Shown: positions 13,181-25,811 of the stretch, one piece after another
Position numbering within the stretch: the first letter of the stretch is position 1
Layout of the letters: every line of letters starts with the position of its first letter
From: Lingula anatina
Lineage: Eukaryota; Brachiopoda; Lingulata; Lingulida; Lingulidae
Length of the DNA: 64,000 nucleotides
Assembly (NCBI RefSeq): GCF_001039355.2
Contig: NW_019774369.1
Coordinates: 511,504 to 575,503, forward strand
Direction: 5' to 3'
Translations under genes and position numbers: made by a program
The notes under the pieces: model-generated
What the model was told of the DNA's origin: nothing
Database searches by the model: none
The model's input: the letters and a program-made list of their open reading frames with translations, nothing else

Positions 13181-16098
13181 ACGAAAGTCATCCCTGATGC
13201 CCAGTGTCAGCGAAAACAGACAGACTAATTGTATTGGTGGTCACAAATGTAAAATTCAGCAGTCACTGCATCAACAGGTGAAAACCACACACTGGCAACT
13301 ATGGCCCCCAATCAATGAAAACCTCAACTGGAAGGTCAAAACACACCTCGAATGATTTTCGTTCCAGTCACTTTAACATGGCTTATCAGGTGGATATTTG
13401 TTTTTCCAGTGGGATCTTTTTTATCCCCAGAGCTAACAGGGATGTAGTGCTTCATGTTAAGAAAACATTTTAACAATGGCTAAATTAGACTGAATTCGCT
13501 GAAGAAACATTTCCTTTTTCTCCTCTTTTAGTTATCTACTTATTTCTTAATTTATCAATATATCTATCATAATTTGTTTATTTATTAAGAAATTTTTGTA
13601 TTATAAATTAAGTTTATTTGTAATAAAACCATTATTATGTCTCATTATTTAACACTTGGCATTACATTTATATACAATGATAATACATAAGTATCTAAAG
13701 CAAATAAATTTCGTCTCTCTATGCCTGATATTTCATACCAAGCTGCCCAACATATCTGGCCCCAAGATATCTAATTTGAAATCATTAATTCAAATATGCC
13801 AGGCCCAGTGGGGAAAAGTAATATCAATACCCAGCTGTTTGCTGGCGTAATGCACTCACTGATGGCAAAGTGCACTGACACCATCCTAATCCAATCATAG
13901 ACCATACTGGAGTTAACTGGTCAAGTGCCCCCATAGAATGGGCAGATGGGGTGGTCAATTTGTGTCTTACAGCCACGGGGCAATTTTCTTTGTTAAAACC
14001 CACTAATAATTTGTAGTTGATATGTTATGTGATAATACAGAAACCAGGTAAAATGAATTATTTTCTGGCATATCTTTGTTTCAGCCAAATGGCTAATTTT
14101 TTAACTCTATCAATATTGACCTGGCAGATAATCAATTAAACACATAAGACCTGTATTTTCTTTACATATGGTTGATGATCTTGAGCATTAGTTCACCATG
14201 TAACACCCCAGTGAGTGTACACCCAGCACCTGATGACTGGAGTTCTATGTTAACTACTGTGGCAAAGGCAAGTTTAGACAGGGAGAAGCAGTTCTACTGA
14301 TCTTGCCTCCACTCTGATTGCATACAAACTTGTGATATTGTGCCTGAATCTTTTTTTCTGTTTTTTAGATTTCTGTATTCCTTTAAAGGGCACATCTACA
14401 GTGTGTCAAAAATGTTTTCCAACTCAAACCGAACTTATATAAGTACATTTATATAATCAAGCTGCCTCGTTTGCTTTATTTTACATACAGTATATCTGTG
14501 AAAAAATAACCTAGCAATGTAATATCCATTCACAATCAACTGTATTGTTTTGTTTCCTCACAAACAACAATTACGATCCAGGTTCTCACCAACACCAAAT
14601 TTTGCCACATGTAACCCCTCCTTGCCTCTCTGGCAACCCTCCACCACATATCATCAATATGTTATCTGTATAGATTCCTCGCACTCTTATTTTAGCAACA
14701 TTTGCCATCAATACACACATATTCTAAGATAGCCAGTGACATGCCAGACAGACGCAGCAAAGTTTACAGCCGGGACATTCTTGTCTTTCTCAAATCTCGA
14801 AAAAATTGAGGACAGTCATTTAACAATTGATGTCTTAGCTTAGATACAGGTGCATAAGTTTTCTTTTTTAATTTTCTCTTTCCTAGGAGGTGGGGGGGGG
14901 GGCAGATTAACATTATTCTATGTGTCTTACAATAACTGCTGTGTATTCATGTGGAATGTAAAATCAATTATACATGTATTAATGCATACCTGCATTTCAT
15001 CTAATTATGCAAATGTCTCGACGCAATTAATCTACCACATCAATTCTCTTAGCCTGTAGCTGTTTGTATCCTGTTACACATCTTCTGTTAATGGTCATTT
15101 TAATATTATTTTCCCAACATGAAAGATGCCTGTCACAAATGGGTTTTCTGGTTCTTTTTACACAGAACCTGTGTCTGTCTGCCATCATTTTCCATATTTC
15201 TTGCTGGGCACTCCGTATGTATATGTAATACAATGGTATACCACAGATCCTGATTTGAGAAATAACAGAATCAGAGCAGAAGTGTGTGTTGATAAGCCGA
15301 TAAGAAATATGAGCTTGATCGTTTCCTTGAAAGCACGAAACTTATTTTTTGCCTTGCTGCACATAATTACAACTGCTAAAGTTAAGTAATGAGCATATGA
15401 TATAATAAAGGGTAGGTACTGATCTTGTATATCACAGGACAATATTGGCATAGTACGATTACATATAATTTCTACCTTGCATTACAACCTCAGCTTATAT
15501 GCATGGCGACCGAAAACCATATAATTTCACTGATGTATTGTTAGGGAGTTGGGAATCTATCCACAAACACACAGTCTAATCATAACCAAACATCAAACCA
15601 TATATCTAACAAGAATGACAACTGGCCCCTGAAAATACACCACTGGCAATGACAAATGTTGATAAAAAGAGGGAAAGGATTTGCCTACTTCTACTACTAG
15701 TATATACCTATTACTTGGTGTGTGCAATACATGACGAATGCAAACAGCATTAATGTTGTTTTTAAGTCGCTAGTAAGAAGTAAGTGAGCTAATGACAAAC
15801 GTGTCTCGTTTTTAGCCTGAAGTCCATTGATATTGTATTAAGTAACATACATATTACATTTCTATATTATTTACCACACAGTTCATTTCACATCATAACA
15901 TCCACGAGTAACTCCTCAAAAAGAGACAGTAGTGCAACATTCCACCTCTGCTTCACAGACAGACCTAGCAGATAATTAGTTTCGTGTGGAACTGCGTGAC
16001 ATGTACGAAGACAACAAATGGTCATTTTCGGCCTGCGACTGTGTCACTGACAGTCGGCTTGCAAAAATTTTCTCTCCTCATTTTGGGTTTTTACTTAC

Positions 16099-16181
16099 GT
16101 TCCCAGCACTTCATCCTCCTTCAGCTCGTACTTAGCTCCTATACACTTGTGCTTTTCACTCTTTTTCCCAAAGAGTGGCAT
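16099..16181 (-). CDS. First coding exon of a CaM kinase I-like gene (copy 1)
   Basis: The minus strand has ATG in good context (GACCATGC) opening MPLFGKKSEKHK, then KYELKED and finally VLG plus AC, followed by a strong donor GTAAGT. Invertebrate CaM kinase I proteins begin MPLF(G)KK and continue YxLxxxLGTGAFSEV, so the exon would stop just before the ATP-binding glycine loop. The 83 coding bases end in phase 2. An acceptor (TTTTAG) 16 bases above the ATG suggests a non-coding 5' exon. The product would be a cytosolic Ca2+/calmodulin-activated serine/threonine kinase. I found no later kinase exon in the window, so the call rests on 27 residues plus context. Confidence 0.62.
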
Positions 16182-16290
16182 GGTCGATTAGTAAGTCCTA
16201 AAACAGCAGTTTAAATCACATAAAATCCAGCTATTTTCTTTCCGCATGCATAAGGCTATTACACGACGAGAAATGTGTTCTCTCTTCTGT

Positions 16291-16400
16291 TCGTGGGTCA
16301 CGGCGTGACGTCACCAAAATGGTGGAGTGACCTCATTCGCGCCGTCTGTGTACGGTTGCCATAGAGATCCACAGGTGCGCTTTGCATTGCATAAATGTGT
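16291..16400 (-). promoter_or_regulatory. Promoter-like cluster upstream of the CaM kinase exon (copy 1)
   Basis: Contains a full palindromic CRE, TGACGTCA (16306-16313), directly followed by CAAAATGGTGG resembling a YY1 site, and GTTGCCATAGAGATCC (16355-16370) resembling an RFX X-box. It is locally CpG-richer than its surroundings and lies 110-220 bases above the ATG of the minus-strand exon. Promoter function is inference. Confidence 0.45.
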
Positions 16401-18832
16401 TGATGTCCCGTTTTTCTCCCAGTTGCGTAATGTGATCTAACAGGCAATGAACCATAAATTGGTTTTACTGCTCTTATTGTGTTTGTTATTGATGGGCTAA
16501 AATTGTGCACTCAGCTGTTCAATATTGCGACAATGCGTCGTTCTCGCATCACAACAAACAGAATGAGGGGAAAAGAAAAGAGGTGGTGTTGACGGTCGGA
16601 AAGTTGACACTTTGTTTTGTTGTTAATACCGATACATATGTAAACTTTATTTTCACCGTGTGACTTATGAGAGAGAAAATTGATAAGACAAGACTGGTTT
16701 ACACGTACGCCTATTCCTTTTGGCTGTCCTTCAGCGGTCCTTTCTCAGGTTTTTACATGTAGGAGACCTCCTTGTTATACGCTCGTATGTCTACTGGTAT
16801 GTAGAAATCCTACAGCCATCACATTAATTAGGCCTACATGTAGGTCTACTTATTTTCCCTGGGACTGTTTTCCTCTCTTTTTCTGACCTCTGTCCTCAAT
16901 GCATTCTCAACAATCCTAGGTCTATATTAAAATACCTATCAATTATAAAAGATCAAAAGAATGACATGTTGGTGCGAGGCCTCTGTTGTAGTGAGTTCCA
17001 TCGCGTTTTTGATATTTTCTCGCTTTTGTCATTCATTCAAAAGAAGATTGCAAACATGTTTTGCAGATTAAATTTAGATTTTATTTTGTTCAAAATTCCC
17101 TGTCATAGAATTGGGTGCTACACCCTGAATCGCGAAGCGTTTGCTCTGTTTTTAAAATATTCATAAGCCTACTTTTAGGCCTCTTTTTTAAAAACGAAAA
17201 ATGCAGGCATAGGCCCATTTGACTAACGAGTTCGTGTCCAGGGTGTTACTTTTTTACACAAATTAATACGCCAATATTTCAGGGTGGTTAATTTCGTAAA
17301 ATGTGGAACACTGTATGTGTAGGGTACTAGTATTAACGTCAGTAGAAAATGCGAACAGCTCTTCATGTCTTGGGATGTCGAATGCTCCACAGTAATTCCA
17401 GCGTGCCGTAGCTGGCAAGCGAAATTATATCTACTGCAGTAGCGGCCTGAGGATGGTTTTGCACATTTCTGTTAGATTTTATTTTTCCTCAACCCTGTGT
17501 GTTTGACCATGCACAAGAAATACAGGCCACAACAATGGGATATCTTGGGGTGGAGCCTTTTCTCAGTCGTATTTTGATTATTTGCACCATACTGATTTTA
17601 GTATTTTTTTCTCTCTTTTAAGAAGAGCAAGGCATAAGTTTCATATAACCTAGGACTCAATATACAGTATGTATGTCGGTTCTTATTTAGAACCGCACGT
17701 TGGTTTTTCCAAAAAGGAATAAAGACTGGACATCAAGGACACACACATGACAACGATATATGTTATTTGGCGCTTAGAAATATTCTTGCCAACTGTCACC
17801 ACTGCGTCGCGCGCTGTCATATGAATGGTATGAAACGCCGGCGATGATCTGGTTTTTGAAATGTCAGCGGAGATGCTAGATGCTTTCGCTGTTGTTTCAA
17901 ATACCTTTTTTTCCCATATTGTTTCCTTTGTCTTTGTTTTACGGACATGCAGATATCCGGTCAGTTTTAAGTGTATGCAACACTCACTTTTGTCTTAAAA
18001 CATATTGTTTTTTGTAGAGTTGTTGGTGACGGGTTGTAGTTGTTATGATGTCATCAAGCTTGATTTCAAATCTATCATTGCATGTATTCTAACTGTTCAC
18101 TCTCCATTCTACATGGTTTTAAATCACCTCTTTTTTGTCCCTCCGCAAAAACATTTTACACCTACGAAATACTGGACAATTATATTTACCAAAATATACT
18201 ACATCATTTATGAGAGAGAATGAAAGTTTGCAGTCAGCATGGAACCTTTAGGCCTTCTACATCCGCTATATTAGTTCAAAGAGTGTTTTACTGTCTTAGT
18301 TGATCAAAATACATAATCGTTCTAGTAGTGACAAATGTCATTAAAAGGTAATATATACAGCATAGGTAATATATCACAAGGACTTCAAAATAACCACATT
18401 ACATTTTCAAACGTGCACAAATGAACAGGGACTCTATTAGCTAAAGAAGAATTATTTAAGCGGACAAGAATGTGCCCTTTTATATACCTTGGCGAGAGAG
18501 TTAAAATGTGTGCGTGACAGCGACATGTCGGGGACGTCATATGGTCACAGCGACCTGTGACAGCGTTCCTGATGTGTGAGGGATGCCAGAGTGACCGGTG
18601 TCATGTCGGAGAAAAAAACGCAACAACAAACAGTACTTCACCTGGCCACAGCTGCAGGCGAGTTTGATCCAATCGTTCACGCGGCTCATGGGAAGAGTTT
18701 TCTTCTTATTGCACTTGCACCTTAGTTTCTTTTTTAAAAATTAGTTTTAAATAGTTAATTTCAGAATAAAAAGTGAAAATTGGGAATGCCAATGAGTGGC
18801 TGTTGGGATTGTAAATATACACTAAGGCTGTA

Positions 18833-19040
18833 TTCCCAGAGCTTTTAGATCGATCTATCCCCGCAGGGAGTCTCACTAGATTACTGTCAGATAATCCGGC
18901 TTAAATGTCCGTCCCGCCTACTACAAGCTGTAAGGGGGAAATTAACTTTCGTGTCCGCCCGGCTGACAGCTATTTAGCGTGAACCCCCAGGGAGTTAGGT
19001 CGGTCTAAAGTAGATCGATCTAATCTCTGGAAATGGGGTC
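18833..19040. mobile_element. MITE-like element family B, copy B4 (present in only one duplicate)
   Basis: A 208-bp insertion with family B ends, present in duplication copy 1 and absent from the matching site at about 22993 of copy 2. The left flank is TAA; the right flank is AAA. The filled and empty pair shows the family moved recently. Confidence 0.85.
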
Positions 19041-19564
19041 AAAGAGGCTACTAAAAATTATGTAATAACTGATGTCGTGCTGCAGGCCATTTGCGTGCGA
19101 CAAAATAATGGAAAATCGAAATTTCCACGAAAGTTTATCAGTGTTCCTCGAACATATTACCCGGCGTTAATTTTGCACTTAAAATACCTTACAAATTATT
19201 ATATAGGTTTTCAAAAACAATTTCTTCTTGTCAAGTTCTCGGACCCAACGTGTATAATGGGTGCAGGACTTGTTCAAGTTATACTCATTACTTAGAATGC
19301 ATTTTTTAACCACATCAAATGGAGTTTGACATTATGATTACGCATAATCTTCGTGTTCGCGTGTTAATTGAACATAACAGACGAAGCAAAAGTTTCAACA
19401 AATTTAAAGTTATGTAAAAGCAGTAAAAATAGCAACGATGTGCAGAGCACCGCACTCCCTGTCGTCTCTCTCCTCCCGCACCAATGCTTGCAGGGGAAGT
19501 GTTGGAGGAAGTGAAGATGGCGTATGAACTATGGAAGACTGCGCGCCGTGCCTGAACAGGAAGG

Positions 19565-19567
<3 letters not shown>

Positions 19568-19614
<47 letters not shown>

Positions 19615-19667
19615 GAGAGAGAGGGGGGGGGGAGAGAGAGAGAGAGAGAGAGAGGAGGAGGGAGGGT
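19568..19667. repeat. (GA)n tract at the end of duplication copy 1
   Basis: About 100 bases of GA with short G runs, ending at the N. The equivalent in copy 2 (23522-23585) is shorter. Confidence 0.95.
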
Positions 19668-19668
19668 N
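19668..19668. other. Single N at the end of duplication copy 1
   Basis: An unresolved base directly after a long GA/G tract. It marks a likely assembly join between two haplotype-derived pieces. Confidence 0.8.
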
Positions 19669-20254
19669 AGAAATGTCCTTCCGTGACACTATTTTATAAG
19701 TTTTCCAGATAAAAGTGTCAATAAAATCATAATTAATCATCAAAACCTAAAATTTCTTTTGGATTCTGGTGTCTTATGATGTCTGGTTTCAGAAATTATA
19801 AGTTTTATAAGTAGGATTCCTTTTTGAAATTTTGAGGTCTGCGGACCAAATACCACGGAATGGCCCTTACTTGGTGTGTGCAATACATGACGAATGCAAA
19901 CAGCACTAATGTTGTTTTTAAGTCGCTGGTTAGAAGTAAGTGAGCTAATGACAAACGTGTCTCGTTTTTAGCCTGAAGTCCATTGATATTGTATTAAGTA
20001 ACATACATATTACATTTCTATATTATTTACCACACAGTTCATTTCACATCATAACATCCACGAGTAACTCCTCAAAAAGAGACAGTAGTGCAACATTCCA
20101 CCTCTGCTTCACAGACAGACCTAGCAGATAATTAGTTTCGTGTGGAACTGCGTGACATGTACGAAGACAACAAATGGTCATTTTCGGCCTGCGACTGTGT
20201 CACTGACAGTCGGCTTGCAAAATTTTTCTCTCCTCATTTTGGGTTTTTACTTAC

Positions 20255-20337
20255 GTTCCCAGCACTTCATCCTCCTTCAGCTCGTACTTAGCTCCTATAC
20301 ACTTGTGCTTTTCACTCTTTTTCCCAAAGAGTGGCAT
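20255..20337 (-). CDS. First coding exon of a CaM kinase I-like gene (copy 2)
   Basis: Same exon as at 16099-16181, with the same reading frame, ATG context, acceptor and donor, in the second copy of the 3.7-kb duplication. If the duplication is real, the gene would have two alternative first exons. If it is an assembly duplicate, this is the other allele. Confidence 0.6.
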
Positions 20338-20446
20338 GGTCGATTAGTAAGTCCTAAAACAGCAGTTTAAATCACATAAAATCCAGCTATTTTCTTTCCG
20401 CATGCATATGGCTATTACACGACGAGAAATGTGTTCTCTCTTCTGT

Positions 20447-20556
20447 TCGTGGGTCACGGCGTGACGTCACCAAAATGGTGGAGTGACCTCATTCGCGCCG
20501 TCTGTGTACGGTTGCCATAGAGATCCACAGGTGCGCTTTGCATTGCATAAATGTGT
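20447..20556 (-). promoter_or_regulatory. Promoter-like cluster upstream of the CaM kinase exon (copy 2)
   Basis: Duplicate of the block at 16291-16400, with the CRE at 20462-20469, the YY1-like site right after it and the X-box-like site at 20511-20526. The block is unchanged between copies, although flanking sequence differs at scattered positions. Confidence 0.45.
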
Positions 20557-23518
20557 TGATGTCCCGTTTTTCTCCCAGTTGCGTAATGTGATCTAACAGG
20601 CAATGAACCATAAATTGGTTTTACTGCTCTTATTGTGTGTGTTATTGATGGGCTAAAATTGTGCACTCAGCTGTTCAATATTGCGACAATGCGCCGTTCT
20701 CGCATCACAACAAACAGAATGAGGGAGAAAGAAAAGAGGTGATGTTGACGGTCGGAAAGTTGACACTTTGTTTTGTTGTTAATACCGATACATATGTAAA
20801 CTTCATTTTCGCCAAGTGACTTATGACAGAGAAAATTAATAAGACAAGACTGGTTTACATGTAGGCCCATTCCTTTAGGCTGCCCTTCAGCGGTCCTTTC
20901 TGAGGCTTTTATAATGTAGTCCTGATCGGGCCTCCTGGTTTTAGGTCTACTTGTACGTAGGGCTCCTACGACGATTACATTAGGCCTACATGTAGGTCTA
21001 CTTATTTTCCCCCAGAACTGTTTTCCTCTCTTTTTCTGACCTCTGTCCTCAATGCTTTCTCAATAATCCAAGGTCTATTTCAAAAGACCGATCAATTATA
21101 AAAGATCAAAAGGAGGACATGGGGTGCGAGGCCTCTAGGCCTATTGTAGGGAGTTCCATCACGTTTTTGATATTTTTCTCGCTTTTCTCATTCATTCAAA
21201 AGAAGGTTGCAAACATGTTTAGCAGATTAAATTTAGATTTTATTTTGTTCAAAATCCCCTGTCATAGAATTCGGTGCTACACCCTGAATCGCGATGCGTT
21301 TGCTCAGTTTTTAAGATAAATCATACTTTTAAGTATGAATATTTGGTTATTTCTCTTCCTAAAAAATGAAAAATGCAGGCATAGGCCCATTTGACTGACG
21401 AGTTCGTGTCCAGGGTGTTTTTTACACAAATTAATACGCCAAGATTTCAGGGTGGTCAATCTCGCAAAATGTGCTACACTTTATGTGTAGGGTAATAAGG
21501 TCAGTAGAAAATGCGAGCAGCTCTCCATGTCTTGGGATGTCGAATGCTCCACAGTAATTCCATCGTGCCGTAGCTGGCAAGCATAATTGATATCTACCGC
21601 AGTAGCGGTCTGAGGATGGTTTTGTAAAAAATTCTGCTAGATTTTGTTTTTCCCCAACCCTGTGTGTTTGACCATGCACAAGAAATACGGGCCACAACAA
21701 TGGGATATCTTGGGGGGGGGGGGGGGGGGAGCCTTTTCTCAGTCGTATTTTGATTATGTGTACCATACCGATTTTAGTATTTTTTTCTCTTTTAAGAAGA
21801 GCAAGGCGTAAGTTTCCTATAATCTAGGACATAATATACAGTATGTATGTTGGGTCTTAATTAGAACTGCACGTTGTTTTTTTCCAAAAAGGAATAAAGA
21901 CTGGACATCAAGGACACACACATGACAACGATATATGTTATTTGGCGCTTAGAAATATTCTTGCCAACTGTCACCACTGCGTCGCGCGCTGTCATATGAA
22001 TGGTATGAAACGCCGGCGATGATCTGGTTTTTGAAATGTCAGCGGAGATGCTAGATGCTTTCGCTGTTGTTTCAAATACCTTTTTTTCACATATTGTTTC
22101 CTTTGTCTTTGTTTTACGGACATGCAGATATCCGGTCAGTTTTAAGTGTATGCAAAACTCACTTTCGTCTTAACATATTGTTTTTTTGTAGAGTTGTTGG
22201 TGACGGGTTGTAGTTGTTATGATGTCATCAAGCTTGATTTCAAATCTATCATTGTATGTATTCTAACTGTTCACTCTCCATTCTACATGGTTTTAAATTA
22301 CCTCTTTTTTGTCCCTCCGCAAAAACATTTTACACCTACGAAATACTGGACAATTATATTTACCAAAATATAATCATTTATGAGAGAGAATGCAAGTTTG
22401 CAGTCAGCATGGAACCTTTAGGCCTACTACATCCGCTATATTAGTTCAAAGAGTGTTTTACTGTCTTAGTTGATCAAAGTACATCATCGTTCTGGAAGTG
22501 ACAAATTTCATTAAAAGGTAATATATACAGCATAGGTAATATATCACAAAGACTTCAAAATAACCAAATTACATTTTCAATCGTGCACAAATGAATAGGG
22601 ACTCTATTAGCTAAAGGATAATTATTTAAGCGAGCAAGGATGTCTCCTTTTATATACCTTGGCGAGAGAGTTAAAATGTGTGCGTGACAGCGACATTGGC
22701 GGGGACGTCATATGGTCACAGCGACCTGTGACAGCGTTCCTGATGTGTGAGGGATGCCAGAGTGACCGGTGTCATGTCGGAGAAAAAAAACGCAACAACA
22801 AACAGTACTTCACCTGGCCACAGCTGCAGGCGAGTTTCATCCAATCGTTCACGCAGCTCATGGGAAGAGTTTTCTTCTTATTGCACTTGCACTTTAGTTT
22901 CTTTTTTAAAAATTAGTTTTAAATAGTTAATTTCAGAATAAAAAGTGAAAATTGGGAATGCCAATGAGTGGCTGTTGGGACTGTAAATATACACAAAGAG
23001 GCTGCTAAACATTATGTAATAACTGATGCCGTGCTGCAGGCCATTTGCGTGCGACAAAATAATGGAAAATCGAAATTTCCACAAAAGTTTATCAGTGTTC
23101 CTCGAACATATTACCCGGCGTTAATTTTGCACTTAAAATACCTTTAAAATTATTATATAGATTTTCAAAAACAATTTCTTCTTGTCAAGTTCTCGGACCC
23201 AACGAGTATAATGGGTGCAGGACTTGTTCAAGTTATGCTCGTTAGAATGCATTTTTTAACCACATCAAATGGAGTTTGACATTATGATTACGCATAATCT
23301 TCGTGTGAACTAGCGTGTTACTTGAACATAACAGACGAAGCAAAAGTTTCAACAAATTTAAAGTTATGTAAAAGCAGTAAAAATAGCAACGATGTGCAGA
23401 GCACCGCACTCCCTGTCGTCTCTCTCCTCCCGCACCAATGCTTGCAGGGGAAGTGTTGGAGGAAGTGAACATGGCGTATGAACTATGGAAGACTGCGCGC
23501 CGTGCCTGAACAGGAAGG

Positions 23519-23521
<3 letters not shown>

Positions 23522-23557
<36 letters not shown>

Positions 23558-23585
23558 GGGAGGCGGGGAGAGAGAGGGGGGAGGC
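23522..23585. repeat. (GA)n tract at the end of duplication copy 2
   Basis: GA repeats with G interruptions, allelic or paralogous to 19568-19667. Confidence 0.93.
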
Positions 23586-24827
23586 AGGATTTCCGGGACT
23601 ATCTGAACTCATAAGGGACAATTAATATCGAATTCTCATGGCAAATGCCCATAATGTTAGCAACTTTCTGCTCCTCTCAGTTCTTACGTTACCAGATGTT
23701 ATTTTCGTGGCAACAACACGGCGAGTATTAGAGTTGCACATTTTGGACAAAAATAGTGAATAAAAAACAAAACTATTGCAAAACAACTCAAATGACGCCC
23801 GCGAAAATTGCAGTAACAACCAAAACAGGCTGAATCACTGTAGATAATGCTCCAAAGATAAACTTCAGCGTGACTCGCCATGAATAGTCCCGATTAAGAC
23901 AAAATCCAAGGTATCAAATGATTGATTCTATGTAAAAACCAGGAGGTGGGAGTAAATCCCACACAGTAATGATAAATGCGGCCCCTGGATGAATTAATGA
24001 ATAAAGCTACAAAGATAAATCATATTCATATTGTGCGGAGTCGTTCAATCCTGCCTGAGAAGCTGTCTGACAAAAACGTCAATATTTCGCGATTATGCCA
24101 TCAACAAAACGCAATAATTAAATAGTTTTTCTGGCACAGGTCGACCTAGAATTAATTAGTAGGGTAATAACACAGACATAGTCCGAAAACAATGGAGAGC
24201 ACGAGGCGCCGATGTTGATGTGCCTTGTTTACAATAAATATGTATTGTGTTTTCGAAATGTGTGATTGAGTCATATGGTTATAATAGCCATGTGACACAT
24301 TGAAAGAAACGTCAACGTTTCACGATTCAATTATTGACCAATAACAATTAAGCCGTCACTCCCAAACGAATAATTGAAAATGAGCGACGAAATAAGAAAC
24401 TGCGTAACGATATGTAATATTAAACTTTTCAATATGTCATATTCTACTTTGAGATCAATATTTTTGATGTTTACGTCACGATGATACACCCTTGTTGCTC
24501 TTATTGGCCATTTATGGATAAAACTCCCATTTACAGAACCAGAATTGACGTCTTCGGTACAAAAAACAACGCCTCTGCCAACCAAGCCGATAATCTGTCG
24601 TCTTAAACATCAGACATGTCACCAGTCACTGACCCGTCGTGACCAGGTGACAGTCGTCACGTTGACATGGCGCGTGCTTGTTGTCAGGACTTGATCCAGT
24701 CGCGGTTATTATTTTCATGGCATTTTTTAACAACAGCAAAATTGTATTAATACGGACAAATTACAGGTAATATGGGTACAAATTGTGCCCATTTTCTGCA
24801 TTGTAGGCTGTGTGCCTGTGTGTGTGC

Positions 24828-24859
<32 letters not shown>

Positions 24860-25811
24860 TCTCCCAGTCCCAGACAATCAGAAGTCTCTTGTTTTACTTT
24901 CAGTGGGCGTCTACATAAGTTCTTCTGGTGGTGCAAATGTATATACTTCCATGTATATAATACTATTCGCCTTCAACACCCCCCCCCAAAAAAAAATAAG
25001 TAAATAAACAAAATAATTAAAGAAATAAAGGTGCTCATCTCAAGGGACTGCCTTGGGTCTTTTTTAAATCACGTTTCCAAAGAACATAGCGTGTGCAACA
25101 GCAGTAAACAAGTAATGGCGACAATTTTCTTTCCACTCAATTTGTCTGATGATTAGTTCACTTATAAACAACGAAGCATGAAGGTTATTTCCATGACTTT
25201 TATTTATACACAGTGTGGCGACGATGGGGCATATCAACAGAAACTGTCGTCAGAATTCCCACTGCAACCAATATCACAGTTTAATAATTATATCACACAA
25301 AATATTCATGGAAACTAAAGGACAGATGAATAGCTCCTCTGTGACCGGTCAACCACTTGTATATTTGCAATAATTTCTGTCAAAACAATCTAAACTAGCA
25401 GTTCCTGACCTTTTAGGGATAGCAAGCATACGTACATGACAGAGGGGAAAACCCCAAGACCACAGGTTGGTTAACCAGCCGTGCAGACAATTTCCGAAAT
25501 CTGGCAGTGTGCCAACTTTCATACCAAAATGTGATATTTCTGTGCAATTTTCCGCTGACTCCCTTTAAAAAATCAATAAAACCTTTTGGTGACTTTACAG
25601 AATGTTAAGCAACAAAATAAGGGAGTATAGACTAATCCCTGGAATATGAATAACTGTTCATAATTAATAAATCTGAGTGGACTCCACATTCATTTTCACT
25701 GCAGTAAGGATTAGCTGGTGGGATTATATATCAATAGGATCAATGCCTTTAGAATATAGATAACCCTCATATATAATCATTAAGATCACCAACCAAAAGA
25801 TCCAGAATTAC
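23586..25811. other. Intergenic stretch between the kinase 5' end and the dynein 3' end
   Basis: AT-rich sequence without convincing ORFs. It contains the GT/poly-G tract and a somewhat CpG-richer part near 24.1-24.7 kb that may be regulatory, but I see no specific motif I would trust. Confidence 0.6.
24815..24858. repeat. (GT)n then poly-G tract
   Basis: GT repeat running into about 18 G residues. Confidence 0.9.

Larger units (their letters stand above)
1..15710. other. Non-coding stretch, probably first intron of the CaM kinase-like gene
   Basis: I see no exon with recognisable protein motifs on either strand, no tRNA or rRNA, and only short ORFs with repeat or random composition. It holds family A and B elements, two minisatellites and several simple repeats. 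Because the putative kinase exon at 16.1 kb is transcribed toward lower coordinates, this would be its first intron; otherwise it is intergenic. Confidence 0.5.
15711..19667. repeat. Large tandem duplication, copy 1
   Basis: Matches 19867-23580 over its whole length with scattered substitutions and indels. It contains the CaM kinase exon, its promoter-like block and a terminal GA tract that runs into the N at 19668. It differs most by a 208-bp inverted-repeat element at 18833-19040. Confidence 0.93.
19867..23580. repeat. Large tandem duplication, copy 2
   Basis: Second copy of 15711-19667, offset by about 4.15 kb. It lacks the 208-bp element, has a long G run at 21714-21730 and ends in a GA tract before unique sequence. 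About 200 bp of unrelated sequence (19669-19866) separates it from the N. Confidence 0.93.

Noticed and set aside
16298-16510. 70-codon minus-strand ORF present in both duplicates
   Set aside because: Its duplication follows from the segment duplication; the sequence overlaps the promoter motif cluster and has no protein-like features.
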